In this document: positions 1-5,916 of the stretch, piece by piece
How positions within the stretch are numbered: the first letter of the stretch is position 1
How the letters are laid out: every line of letters starts with the position of its first letter
DNA from: DAOUAM01 sp034433305
Lineage (GTDB): Bacteria; Chloroflexota; Dehalococcoidia; Lucifugimonadales; DAOUAM01
Assembly: GCA_034433305.1 (NCBI GenBank)
Contig: DAOUAM010000068.1
Coordinates: 1 to 8,846 of the forward strand
Length of the DNA stretch: 8,846 bases
Direction: 5' to 3'
Made by a program: the position numbers and the translations under genes
The notes under the pieces: model-generated
The model's database searches: none
Seen by the model: the letters and a program-made list of their open reading frames with translations, nothing else
Told to the model about the DNA's origin: nothing

Positions 1-618
1 GCGGCGCGACTGTCAGAGGCGCTGGGCGTGCCCCGCGTCTCCACCGGTGACCTGTTCCGGGACCATCAGCGGCGGGATACCGAGCTGGGACGCCTGGCCC
101 GCTCCTACATGGCGCGCGGCGTCCTGGTCCCAGACGACGTGACCATCCGCATGGTGATGGACTGGATAGGCGCTCATGACGGAGAAGGGGGCTTTGTCCT
201 GGACGGGTTCCCCAGGAACATGGTCCAGGCCAGGGCGCTGGACGAGGCGCTGGCCGATAGGGGCGGGGTGGACAAGGTCCTTTACATTAGGGTGTCCCAG
301 GAAGAGCTGGTGAGGCGGCTGAGCGGACGGCTTATCTGCCGTGTGTGCCAGACGCCGTACCACCAGCAGTCCTCGCCGCCCAGGGTGCCAGGCAAGTGCG
401 ACAGGTGTGGTGGCGAGGTGTACCAGCGCGAGGACGACCGACCCGAAGCCGTCAAGAAGCGCATCCAGGTGTACGCGGAGGAAACGGAGCCGCTGGTGGA
501 CTACTACCGCCGCGCCGGCAAGCTGCGGGAGGTCAACGGCGAAGGCTCCATAGAGGACGTAGGCCGGGCGCTGGTGGCTGCCGCCAGCAATGGCAAGGGC
601 AAGCAGGCCGGCCGATAG
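1..618 (+). CDS. adk: Adenylate kinase, 5'-truncated by window edge
   Basis: Adenylate kinase interconverts ATP + AMP and two ADP in the cytoplasm. The frame is open from base 1, and 205 residues are visible before TAG at 616-618. The N-terminal P-loop (GxPGxGKGT), roughly the first 17 residues, lies outside the window. Visible landmarks are STGDLFR (AMP-binding region), VLDGFPRN (the conserved DGFPR), and a C-terminal RPEAVKKRIQVYAEET block. The LID domain is the zinc type: Cys codons at 337, 346, 397 and 406 form two CxxC pairs, a form common in Gram-positive and Chloroflexota-type enzymes and absent from E. coli Adk. The GTG at base 28 is internal and not the start, because conserved sequence (AARLSEALG) precedes it in frame. 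It sits just upstream of map, as in many spc clusters, but the 138-nt spacer and a promoter-like sequence separate them. Confidence 0.97.
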   Translation, partial: AARLSEALGVPRVSTGDLFRDHQRRDTELGRLARSYMARGVLVPDDVTIRMVMDWIGAHDGEGGFVLDGFPRNMVQARALDEALADRGGVDKVLYIRVSQEELVRRLSGRLICRVCQTPYHQQSSPPRVPGKCDRCGGEVYQREDDRPEAVKKRIQVYAEETEPLVDYYRRAGKLREVNGEGSIEDVGRALVAAASNGKGKQAGR

Positions 619-678
619 GTAATACTTGAGGGGCACAGGGGGGACTGCTCCGGGCTGTACATACGGCCACGACTGCGG

Positions 679-707
679 TTTCCAGCACTGGGCCATTCCT
701 GTATAAT
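679..707 (+). promoter_or_regulatory. Predicted sigma-70-type promoter for map and downstream genes
   Basis: The -10 hexamer TATAAT (702-707) is a perfect match. A 4/6 match to the -35 consensus, TTTCCA (679-684), lies at the ideal 17-bp spacing. A perfect TATAAT is uncommon by chance in DNA this GC-rich, and it falls in the adk-map spacer. Transcription would begin near 714. This rules out the ATG at 706, which overlaps the -10 box, as the map start on this transcript. It suggests that map-infA-rpmJ and the alpha operon can be transcribed independently of the upstream spc genes. This is read from sequence only. Confidence 0.6.
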
Positions 708-756
708 GTTTTTGTCGCTTACTTCAAGCAAGTTTTTATCTAGCTCCGGTGAGAAC

Positions 757-1524
757 TTGGGCTACAGGCAGCCAGGTGGCATAACTATCAAGTCGCCCAG
801 GGAAGTAGAGCTTATGCGCCAGGCTGGCAAGGTTGTAGCCCAGGCCAAAGCCAGGCTGGCCGAAGCTGTCCGCCCTGGGATCACGACACGAGAGCTGGAC
901 CAGATAGCGGAGCAGGAGATCCGGCGGTGTGGGGCCAAGCCCTCTTTCAAGGGGTACCGTGGCTTTCCTGCTACCATCTGCGTCTCCATCAATGAGGAGA
1001 TCGTCCACGGCATACCCGGGGACCGGGTGATACGCGACGGTGACGTGGTGAGCCTGGACGTGGGCGCCATTGTGGGTGGCTTCCATAGCGACAGCGCCTT
1101 TACGGTGGGCGTGGGGGCGGTTTCCCAGGAGGCCAGGCGGCTTATCGAGGCGACCAGGGAGGCGCTGAAAATAGGCATCTCCCAGGCCAGGGCCGGCGCA
1201 AGGGTGGGCGATATCGGCGCCGCTATCCAGCAGTACGCCGAGGGCCTGGGGTACTCGGTGGTGAGGCAGTACGTGGGCCACGGCATTGGCCGCGCCCTTC
1301 ACGAGGAGCCTCAGGTGCCTAACTACGGGGTGCCGGGCCGAGGCCCGTTGCTGCGCAAGGGCATGACCATCTGCATCGAGCCGATGCTGAACATGGGCAC
1401 CTGGGAGACTGTGCAGATGGACGATGGCTGGACGGTCAAGACGGCCGACGGCAGCCTCTCAGCCCACTTCGAGGATACATTGCTTATAACCGAAAACGGG
1501 GCCGAAGTGCTGACGAGTCTTTAG
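757..1524 (+). CDS. map: Methionine aminopeptidase, type I
   Basis: Removes the initiator Met from nascent proteins in the cytoplasm using a dinuclear metal centre. All five metal ligands are present when read from TTG 757: D101, D112, H175, E208 and E239. Each is offset by +4 from the E. coli ligands D97, D108, H171, E204 and E235. Supporting motifs are GHGIG around H175, CIEPM around E208 and HFEDT around E239. The length of 255 aa is normal for type I enzymes. I chose TTG 757 because GGTGA (748-752) is correctly placed to pair with the 3' end of 16S rRNA, and the family's N-terminal ITIKSPREVE block follows shortly after. The longer reading from ATG 706 adds 17 residues without family character and overlaps a TATAAT box. 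A 124-nt structured spacer separates the gene from infA. Confidence 0.95.
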   Translation: MGYRQPGGITIKSPREVELMRQAGKVVAQAKARLAEAVRPGITTRELDQIAEQEIRRCGAKPSFKGYRGFPATICVSINEEIVHGIPGDRVIRDGDVVSLDVGAIVGGFHSDSAFTVGVGAVSQEARRLIEATREALKIGISQARAGARVGDIGAAIQQYAEGLGYSVVRQYVGHGIGRALHEEPQVPNYGVPGRGPLLRKGMTICIEPMLNMGTWETVQMDDGWTVKTADGSLSAHFEDTLLITENGAEVLTSL

Positions 1525-1539
1525 CTGGATACATGAGGA

Positions 1540-1565
1540 CTGCCTCCCCTGGCAAGGGGAGGCGG
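1540..1565 (+). other. Perfect GC-rich stem-loop in the map-infA spacer
   Basis: GCCTCCCC (1542-1549) and GGGGAGGC (1556-1563) form a perfect 8-bp stem around a 6-nt loop (TGGCAA). A T-G wobble and a C-G pair extend it to 1540/1565. It lies 16 nt after the map stop. There is no T-run after it, so it is not a classical intrinsic terminator. It may protect a 3' end, cause pausing, or form part of a leader for infA-rpmJ-rpsM. The structure is seen directly; its function is unknown. Confidence 0.6.
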
Positions 1566-1569
1566 GGCG

Positions 1570-1616
1570 GTGTCCTGGGGCTTCGGGCCAGGGGTCTTGG
1601 GGAAGGCCCCAGACAC
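1570..1616 (+). other. Second long stem-loop upstream of infA
   Basis: GTGTCCTGGGGC (1570-1581) pairs with GCCCCAGACAC (1606-1616), giving 11 bp with a single bulged C. The loop is 24 nt and can pair further (TTC 1582-1584 with GAA 1602-1604). It follows the first hairpin after 4 nt and ends 32 nt before the infA start. No T-tract follows. It could be a leader element or a dispersed palindromic (REP-like) repeat. I cannot tell from one copy. Confidence 0.55.
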
Positions 1617-1648
1617 ACGCGCTCAGGTGCAGAGATAGAAGGGACGAG

Positions 1649-1867
1649 ATGGCCAAGAAGGAAGCCATCGAGGTCGAAGGAGTGGTAACGGAGGCGTTAC
1701 CCAACGCGACTTTCAAGGTTGAGCTGGCTAACGGACACCAGGTGCTGGCCTACGTGTCCGGCAAGATACGCCTCAACTTCATACGCGTCCTGCCGGGGGA
1801 CCGGGTATTGGTGGAGTTGTCTCCCTACGACCTGTCCCGTGGAAGGATAACGTACCGCTTCAAGTGA
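1649..1867 (+). CDS. infA: Translation initiation factor IF-1
   Basis: IF-1 binds the 30S A site during initiation and works with IF-2 and IF-3. The protein is 72 aa, the standard length, and is a single S1-type OB fold. Recognisable blocks are MAKKEAIEVEG at the start, LPNATFKVEL, HVSGKIR-like sequence (here YVSGKIRLNFIRV), the PGDRVLVE strand, and the C-terminal YDLSRGRITYRFK. That ending is closer to the Bacillota/Chloroflexota form than to E. coli's. The start ATG follows a GAAGGGA Shine-Dalgarno (1638-1644). It heads the infA-rpmJ-rpsM-rpsK run, downstream of two hairpins. Confidence 0.98.
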   Translation: MAKKEAIEVEGVVTEALPNATFKVELANGHQVLAYVSGKIRLNFIRVLPGDRVLVELSPYDLSRGRITYRFK

Positions 1868-1912
1868 GGCCGCGGCCAGTGGTCGCTTGCAGGGGCCTTG
1901 GGGCTTACCACT
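1868..1912 (+). other. Inverted repeats in the infA-rpmJ spacer
   Basis: GGCCGCGGCC (1868-1877) is a perfect 10-bp palindrome directly after the infA stop. AGTGGT (1878-1883) is complementary to ACCACT (1907-1912) and would enclose a 23-nt loop. The spacer is 67 nt, longer than the other spacers in this run (24-27 nt). The pairs are visible, but short stems of this GC content can arise by chance, and no function can be assigned. Confidence 0.3.
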
Positions 1913-1934
1913 CATCAGTACTGGGAGAAGCATT

Positions 1935-2048
1935 ATGAAGGTATCTGCTTCTGTAAAGGTAAGGTGTGCCAAGTGCCGGGTGATCCGCCGGCACAGGGTT
2001 GTCCGGGTAATCTGCGACAACCCCAAGCACAAGCAGCGGCAGGGCTAG
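1935..2048 (+). CDS. rpmJ: Ribosomal protein L36 (bL36), zinc-binding form
   Basis: A 37-aa protein of the large subunit, the smallest ribosomal protein. It reads MKVSASVKVRCAKCR and onwards, ending HKQRQG before TAG at 2046-2048. The zinc ligands of the C+ form are all present: C11, C14, C27 and H32 (CxxC-x12-C-x4-H). A GGGAGAAG Shine-Dalgarno (1923-1930) sits 4 nt before the ATG. The gene lies between infA and rpsM, its usual place. The retained zinc site argues against a zinc-starvation paralogue. Confidence 0.97.
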   Translation: MKVSASVKVRCAKCRVIRRHRVVRVICDNPKHKQRQG

Positions 2049-2072
2049 TGTGGGCCGAGCGAAGGTGAGAGC

Positions 2073-2456
2073 ATGGCCATAATCTCCGGTGTAAACATAC
2101 CCGACAACAAGCGCGTGGAGGTCTCCCTGAGGCACATCTTTGGCATTGGCCCCGCTCGCGCCCGGCAGATAGTGGAGAAGGCGGGCATAGCGGGCAATCC
2201 CAGGGTCAAGGACCTCAGCGACACGGACCTGGCCCGCATCAGGGAGATAATTGACCACGATTACGTGGTGGAGGGCGACCTTCGCCGCGAGGTCAACATG
2301 AACATCAGGCGGCTCATGGACATCGCGGCGTACCGTGGGCTGCGTCACCGGCGCGGGCTGCCTGTGAGGGGCCAGCGGACGCGCACCAACGCCCGCACCA
2401 AGCGCGGCCAGAGGAAGACGGTGGCCGGCCGCAGGCGCAGTGTCACCAGGAAGTAG
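2073..2456 (+). CDS. rpsM: Ribosomal protein S13 (uS13)
   Basis: S13 sits in the head of the 30S subunit, contacts 5S rRNA and L5 across the subunit bridge, and approaches the P-site tRNA. The 127-aa protein begins with the canonical MAIISGVNIPDNKRVEVSL, followed by the H2TH-like segment (IFGIGPARARQIVEKAGI). It ends in the basic tail GLRHRRGLPVRGQRTRTNAR plus further Arg/Lys. Its Shine-Dalgarno, GAAGGTGA (2061-2068), is a good match to the 16S 3' end. It lies 24 nt after rpmJ and 27 nt before rpsK, so co-transcription is very likely. Confidence 0.98.
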   Translation: MAIISGVNIPDNKRVEVSLRHIFGIGPARARQIVEKAGIAGNPRVKDLSDTDLARIREIIDHDYVVEGDLRREVNMNIRRLMDIAAYRGLRHRRGLPVRGQRTRTNARTKRGQRKTVAGRRRSVTRK

Positions 2457-2483
2457 TACCAGTATTCTCTAAAGAGGCGAGGC

Positions 2484-2870
2484 ATGCCAAGAAAGCCAAG
2501 GACCAGACGCCGAGAGCGTAGGTCGGTGCCCGTCGGCAGGGCTTATATCCAGTCTACCTTCAACAACACAGTGGTAACGCTGACCGACCCCAGGGGCAAC
2601 GTCATAGCCTGGGGCAGCGCTGGCACCGTGGGCTTCAAAGGCTCCCGCAAGTCCACGGCCTTCGCCGCTCAGCGGGCGGCGGAGGACGCGGCCAAGAAGG
2701 GCCTGGAGCAGGGCCTGCGCCAGGTAGAGGTATTTGTGCGAGGCCCGGGCGCTGGCCGGGAAGCGGCTATCCGCTCTCTCCAGTCCATGGGCCTGATGGT
2801 CACCAGCATCCGCGATGTGACTCCCATCCCTCATAACGGTTGCAGACCTCCGAAGCGGCGCCGCGTGTGA
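2484..2870 (+). CDS. rpsK: Ribosomal protein S11 (uS11)
   Basis: S11 lies on the platform of the 30S subunit near the mRNA exit. The protein is 128 aa. It shows the family signature AYIQSTFNNTVVTLTD, then the GNVIAWGSAGTVGFKGSRK block, VRGPGAGREAAIRSL, and the canonical C-terminus DVTPIPHNGCRPPKRRRV. A purine-rich AGAGGCGAGG (2473-2482) precedes the ATG. Normally rpsD follows directly. Here a membrane-protein gene intervenes, starting 27 nt after the rpsK stop. Confidence 0.98.
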   Translation: MPRKPRTRRRERRSVPVGRAYIQSTFNNTVVTLTDPRGNVIAWGSAGTVGFKGSRKSTAFAAQRAAEDAAKKGLEQGLRQVEVFVRGPGAGREAAIRSLQSMGLMVTSIRDVTPIPHNGCRPPKRRRV

Positions 2871-2897
2871 CCTGCCCGGACTTGCAGGAGTCTTAGC

Positions 2898-3707
2898 GTG
2901 GTGCAAAGGCCAGGGACACTGCCTCGCCGGGGCCTGGGCGACTTGCTCAACGAGACCTTCGTCATATACGCCAGGCATGTGTGGAAGCTCATCTTCCTCA
3001 CGGCGTTGCTGGAGGTGCCTCTGGGCCTGCTGGCGCTGGTAGAGTTGGGCTGGTGGGCGCAGTACGTTGGCATCGGGCTGGCCACCATTCTGGGCAGCCT
3101 GGCCGTGTATGGCGCTGTGGTGTACGCAGTGGGGCAGCACTACCTGGTGGGCCGGCTGGACGTGGGTGGGTGCTACCGTCGGGTGTGGTGGCGGGGACTG
3201 TCGCTGGTGGCGCTGGGCCTTGTGTTCGCGGCGCTGGCAGGCGGGCTGTTTGGTGTGGCCCTGGTGGCCGAACGCTCGCCGCTGGCGGTCCTGGCCCTGC
3301 TGCTGGTGATAGTGCCTGTGGTGGCGCTAACCGTTTACTGGTCGGCGGCTGTCCAGGCGGTGGTCATGGAAGGACGTGGCCCGGCCAGGGCGCTGAGGCG
3401 TAGCGCCGAGCTGGTGCGGGGTAGCTGGTGGAGGGTCGGAGGCATCAACCTGGTGCTGCTCCTGGCGGCCCTGGGCCTGGGGATCATACTCCAGGTGCCT
3501 TTCGCCATCCTTTCCAGGGCGGTGGCCCCGGAAGAGGCGACGACTCTGAGCCAGGCAGTGGACCTTGTGGGAGGCATCCTGGTTGGAGTGGCGGTCCCGC
3601 CCGTGCTGGCTATCGGCGAGACGCTGCTATATTATGACTTGCGAGTAAGGAAGGAGAACTACGACTTCAGCACCCTTTCCCGCGAGATGGGACTGGCCAT
3701 GGCCTGA
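2898..3707 (+). CDS. Polytopic membrane protein of unknown function inserted in the alpha operon
   Basis: A 269-aa integral membrane protein. Hydrophobic segments suggest about six helices near residues 31-50, 54-78, 101-123, 128-156, 181-204 and 221-243. A short soluble N-terminus (RGLGDLLNETFVIYARH) precedes them. Between helices 4 and 5 is a basic loop with PARALRRSAELVRGSWWRVGGIN. The C-terminus reads ETLLYYDLRVRKENYDFSTL. This pattern resembles membrane proteins often labelled 'glycerophosphoryl diester phosphodiesterase membrane domain-like'; no catalytic phosphodiesterase domain is present and no activity should be inferred. Two GTG codons lie in tandem (2898, 2901). I chose 2898 because AGGAG (2886-2890) is 7 nt upstream. 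Spacing of 27 nt from rpsK and 40 nt to rpsD, on the same strand with no terminator seen, suggests co-transcription. I do not recognise the specific gene. Confidence 0.88.
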   Translation: MVQRPGTLPRRGLGDLLNETFVIYARHVWKLIFLTALLEVPLGLLALVELGWWAQYVGIGLATILGSLAVYGAVVYAVGQHYLVGRLDVGGCYRRVWWRGLSLVALGLVFAALAGGLFGVALVAERSPLAVLALLLVIVPVVALTVYWSAAVQAVVMEGRGPARALRRSAELVRGSWWRVGGINLVLLLAALGLGIILQVPFAILSRAVAPEEATTLSQAVDLVGGILVGVAVPPVLAIGETLLYYDLRVRKENYDFSTLSREMGLAMA

Positions 3708-3747
3708 TGGGTGCGGTGTCCAGTCGGAAGGTTGGTAAGATACAAGA

Positions 3748-4380
3748 ATGGGAAGATATATTGATGCATCATGCCGTCAGTGCCGCCGGATAGGCGAGAA
3801 GCTTTTCCTGAAGGGTGAGCGCTGCTTCACCCCGCGCTGCGCCGTGGAGCGCCGCAGGAAGTCGCCTGGCGACCCTGTGGCGCGCCGCCGGCGCGCCTCG
3901 GAATGGGCCGTCCGACTCAGGGAAAAGCAGAAGGCAAGGTTTATCTATGGAGTCCTGGAGCGCCAGTTCCAGAAGTACTTCGAGATGGCGCTGGAGCATC
4001 CGGGCGCCACGGGCAACTTCCTGCTCCAGCTCCTGGAGAGGCGCCTGGACAATGTGGTGTACCGGCTGTCCTTCGCGGACTCCCGCAAGCAGGCCCGGCA
4101 ACTGGTGCGACATGGCCACTTCACCGTGAATGGAAAGAAGGTCAACCTTCCGTCCTACCTGGTGAATGAGGGCGATGTGGTTGCCTGGAAGCGTACCAAC
4201 GGCAACGCGCCCAAGTTCGTGGAGGCCCTCACGGCTGGCCTTCCCAAGCGCCCCGTGCCTTCGTGGCTGCGCCTGGATACGGCCAACCTCTCTGGTCAGG
4301 TGACGGCTATGCCAGAACCGGCGGACATAGATACGGGTATAGACGCCAGGCTTATCGTCGAGTTCTACTCCAAGGTCTGA
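3748..4380 (+). CDS. rpsD: Ribosomal protein S4 (uS4), zinc-binding C+ form
   Basis: S4 is a primary 16S rRNA binder that nucleates assembly of the 30S body. In several bacteria it also represses its own operon. The 210-aa protein starts MGRYIDASCRQCRR. Cysteines at 9, 12, 26 and 31 (CxxC-x13-C-x4-C) form the zinc motif of C+ S4. The S4 RNA-binding domain spans roughly residues 98-160 (ERRLDNVVYRLSFADSRKQA, then HFTVNGKKVNLPSYLV). The C-terminus ends DARLIVEFYSKV, as in the family. ATG 3748 is the only start supported by homology, with an in-frame TAA at 3736-3738. The upstream signal is weak: GGAAGG (3726-3731) is 16 nt away and only GGTAAGA is nearer. Translation may therefore be coupled to upstream genes or aided by structure. 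Confidence 0.98.
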   Translation: MGRYIDASCRQCRRIGEKLFLKGERCFTPRCAVERRRKSPGDPVARRRRASEWAVRLREKQKARFIYGVLERQFQKYFEMALEHPGATGNFLLQLLERRLDNVVYRLSFADSRKQARQLVRHGHFTVNGKKVNLPSYLVNEGDVVAWKRTNGNAPKFVEALTAGLPKRPVPSWLRLDTANLSGQVTAMPEPADIDTGIDARLIVEFYSKV

Positions 4381-4428
4381 TGCCGTTCTTGGGATGGTGT
4401 ACTGGCTAGCATTAGAGGAGCTGTGACA

Positions 4429-5490
4429 ATGGTGTTCGACTTTCAAGGCTTGGCAACCCGCGACACGCAGACCGGAGAGGAGGTAGCACCAAGCCCGCGC
4501 ATATCGGTGGCAGAGGCCGATGACCGTTATGGCAAGTTCGTCATCGAGCCTCTGGAGCAGGGGTATGGCATGACCCTGGGGAACCCCATCCGACGGGTGT
4601 TGTACAGCTCCCTGCCTGGCACGGCAATTACCTGGGTGAAGATAGACGGCGTCCTGCACGAGTACGCCACTATTCCCAACGTCAAGGAAGAGGTCCAGGA
4701 GTTCCTGCTCAACGTGAAGGGCATAAGGCTCCGTTCCCAGACGGACAGGCCCGGCAAGCTGCGGCTGGAGGTGTCAGGCGAGGGCGAAGTCTCTGCCGGT
4801 GACATCATGGCCTCCTCAGACTTCGAGATTGTCAACCCTGAACTGCACCTGGCCACGCTCAACTCCAATGAGGCGCGGCTGTCGGTGGAGTTCAACGTGG
4901 AGCGCGGCAAGGGCTACCACGTCGCCGCCCATGGCAATGGCCTGCCCATAGGCGTGCTGCCGGTGGATGCCATCTTCACGCCTATCCGCAAGGTGAACTA
5001 CACCGTCGAGCGGACCCGTGTGGGGCACAGGACGGACTTCGAGCGGCTGGTGCTGGAGGTCTGGACCGATGGCTCCATGACACCCGTGGAGGCTGTAAGG
5101 CAGGCCGCCAACATCCTCGTCCAGCACTTCTTCATGTTCGCCAACGTGCAGAAGGGCGCCGAGGAGGGGGCCGAGGGGCCGCCCATTGCCCTGCGCATCC
5201 CCGCCGAAAAGTACAACATACCCGTGGAGCGGCTGGAGCTTTCCTCCCGCACTCTCAACTGCCTCAAGAGGGCAGGTATCAACAAAGTGGGCGAGGTGCT
5301 GGAGAAGGACAGGTCCGAGTTGCTGCGTATCAGGAACTTCGGCGAGAAGTCGCTCCAGGAGCTCTACGACCGGCTGCGCGATATGGGTCTGCTGCCACCG
5401 GAGCTGGACGAGCAGATGAAGCGCGAAGCGCCTGCCGCCGAGCCAGAGGACGAGCCGGAAGAGGCACCGCCGGGTACCAACAACGAGTAA
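4429..5490 (+). CDS. rpoA: DNA-directed RNA polymerase alpha subunit
   Basis: Two alpha subunits form the assembly platform for RNA polymerase. The C-terminal domain binds UP elements and activators. The 353-aa protein has the alpha-NTD (to about residue 240: YGKFVIEPLEQGYGMTLGNP, then IRRVLYSS, and KIDGVLHEYATIP), a linker, and the alpha-CTD from about 263. DNA-binding residues are intact: R274, N277, C278, G305, K307, S308 and E311, each offset +9 from E. coli R265, N268, C269, G296, K298, S299 and E302. An acidic, proline-rich tail follows (residues 325-353). I prefer ATG 4429 to GTG 4423 because AGAGGAG (4414-4420) lies 8 nt from the ATG and only 2 nt from the GTG. The stop is 12 nt before rplQ. 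Confidence 0.98.
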   Translation: MVFDFQGLATRDTQTGEEVAPSPRISVAEADDRYGKFVIEPLEQGYGMTLGNPIRRVLYSSLPGTAITWVKIDGVLHEYATIPNVKEEVQEFLLNVKGIRLRSQTDRPGKLRLEVSGEGEVSAGDIMASSDFEIVNPELHLATLNSNEARLSVEFNVERGKGYHVAAHGNGLPIGVLPVDAIFTPIRKVNYTVERTRVGHRTDFERLVLEVWTDGSMTPVEAVRQAANILVQHFFMFANVQKGAEEGAEGPPIALRIPAEKYNIPVERLELSSRTLNCLKRAGINKVGEVLEKDRSELLRIRNFGEKSLQELYDRLRDMGLLPPELDEQMKREAPAAEPEDEPEEAPPGTNNE

Positions 5491-5502
5491 GGAGCGTGCC
5501 AG

Positions 5503-5856
5503 ATGAGGCATCATGTCAGAGGGCGGTTCTTCTCGCGCCCCAGCGGCCAGCGGACGGCTATGTTCCGCATTCTGGTCACTGACCTCCTGAGGAATGAGCG
5601 GATCATCACCACGGAGGCCAAGGCCCGAGAGGTCCGGGGGATCGCCGAGAAGGTCATTACCCAGGGCAAGAAGGGGACGCTGCACCATCGGCGGCTGGCC
5701 GCGTCGTTCTTGACCGACGAGTCGGTTGTGCGTAAGCTTTTCACTGAGATCGGGCCAAGGTACGCCAGCCGGCCGGGAGGCTACACCAGAATGGTGAAAC
5801 TGGGGCCACGCAGAGGTGACGCGGCGCCCATGGCGGTGCTGGAGCTGGTGTCCTGA
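5503..5856 (+). CDS. rplQ: Ribosomal protein L17 (bL17)
   Basis: L17 lies near the exit of the large-subunit peptide tunnel. The 117-aa protein follows the family plan: a basic start (MRHHVRGRFFSRPSGQRTAM), the LVTDLLRNERIITTEAKARE block, a middle helix (EKVITQGKKG), and the C-terminal GGYTRMVKLGPRRGDAAPMA ahead of ELVS. Its Shine-Dalgarno AAGGAG (5489-5494) overlaps the rpoA TAA stop and stands 8 nt from the ATG. This suggests tight translational linkage of rplQ to rpoA, the usual arrangement at the end of the alpha operon. Confidence 0.98.
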   Translation: MRHHVRGRFFSRPSGQRTAMFRILVTDLLRNERIITTEAKAREVRGIAEKVITQGKKGTLHHRRLAASFLTDESVVRKLFTEIGPRYASRPGGYTRMVKLGPRRGDAAPMAVLELVS

Positions 5857-5888
5857 CGCCTTGCCCTGCCCTTGCGGGGCGCGCCAGT

Positions 5889-5910
5889 CGGCTGCCTCCA
5901 GCCGGGGCTG
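5889..5910 (+). other. Competing short hairpins just upstream of truA
   Basis: CGGCTG (5889-5894) and CAGCCG (5899-5904) form a perfect 6-bp stem with a 4-nt CCTC loop. The same CAGCC can instead pair with GGCTG (5906-5910) across a GG. The second form buries GGGG (5904-5907), the only Shine-Dalgarno-like sequence before truA. The pairing is seen directly. Any role in limiting truA translation is inference. Confidence 0.35.
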
Positions 5911-5916
5911 ACGGCC

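Noticed and set aside
13..696. 227-aa minus-strand open frame over adk
   Set aside because: Antisense shadow of adk; no family features.
1868..1877. GGCCGCGGCC as a regulator-binding operator
   Set aside because: A perfect palindrome, but short, pure G/C in GC-rich DNA, not repeated at other spacers, and not like a known operator.
3769..4659. 296-aa open frame on the minus strand
   Set aside because: Antisense to rpsD and the start of rpoA, with no recognisable domain.
5872..5916. Upstream TTG as the truA start
   Set aside because: Adds 15 residues with no family character and crosses a hairpin; ATG 5917 gives the normal N-terminus.
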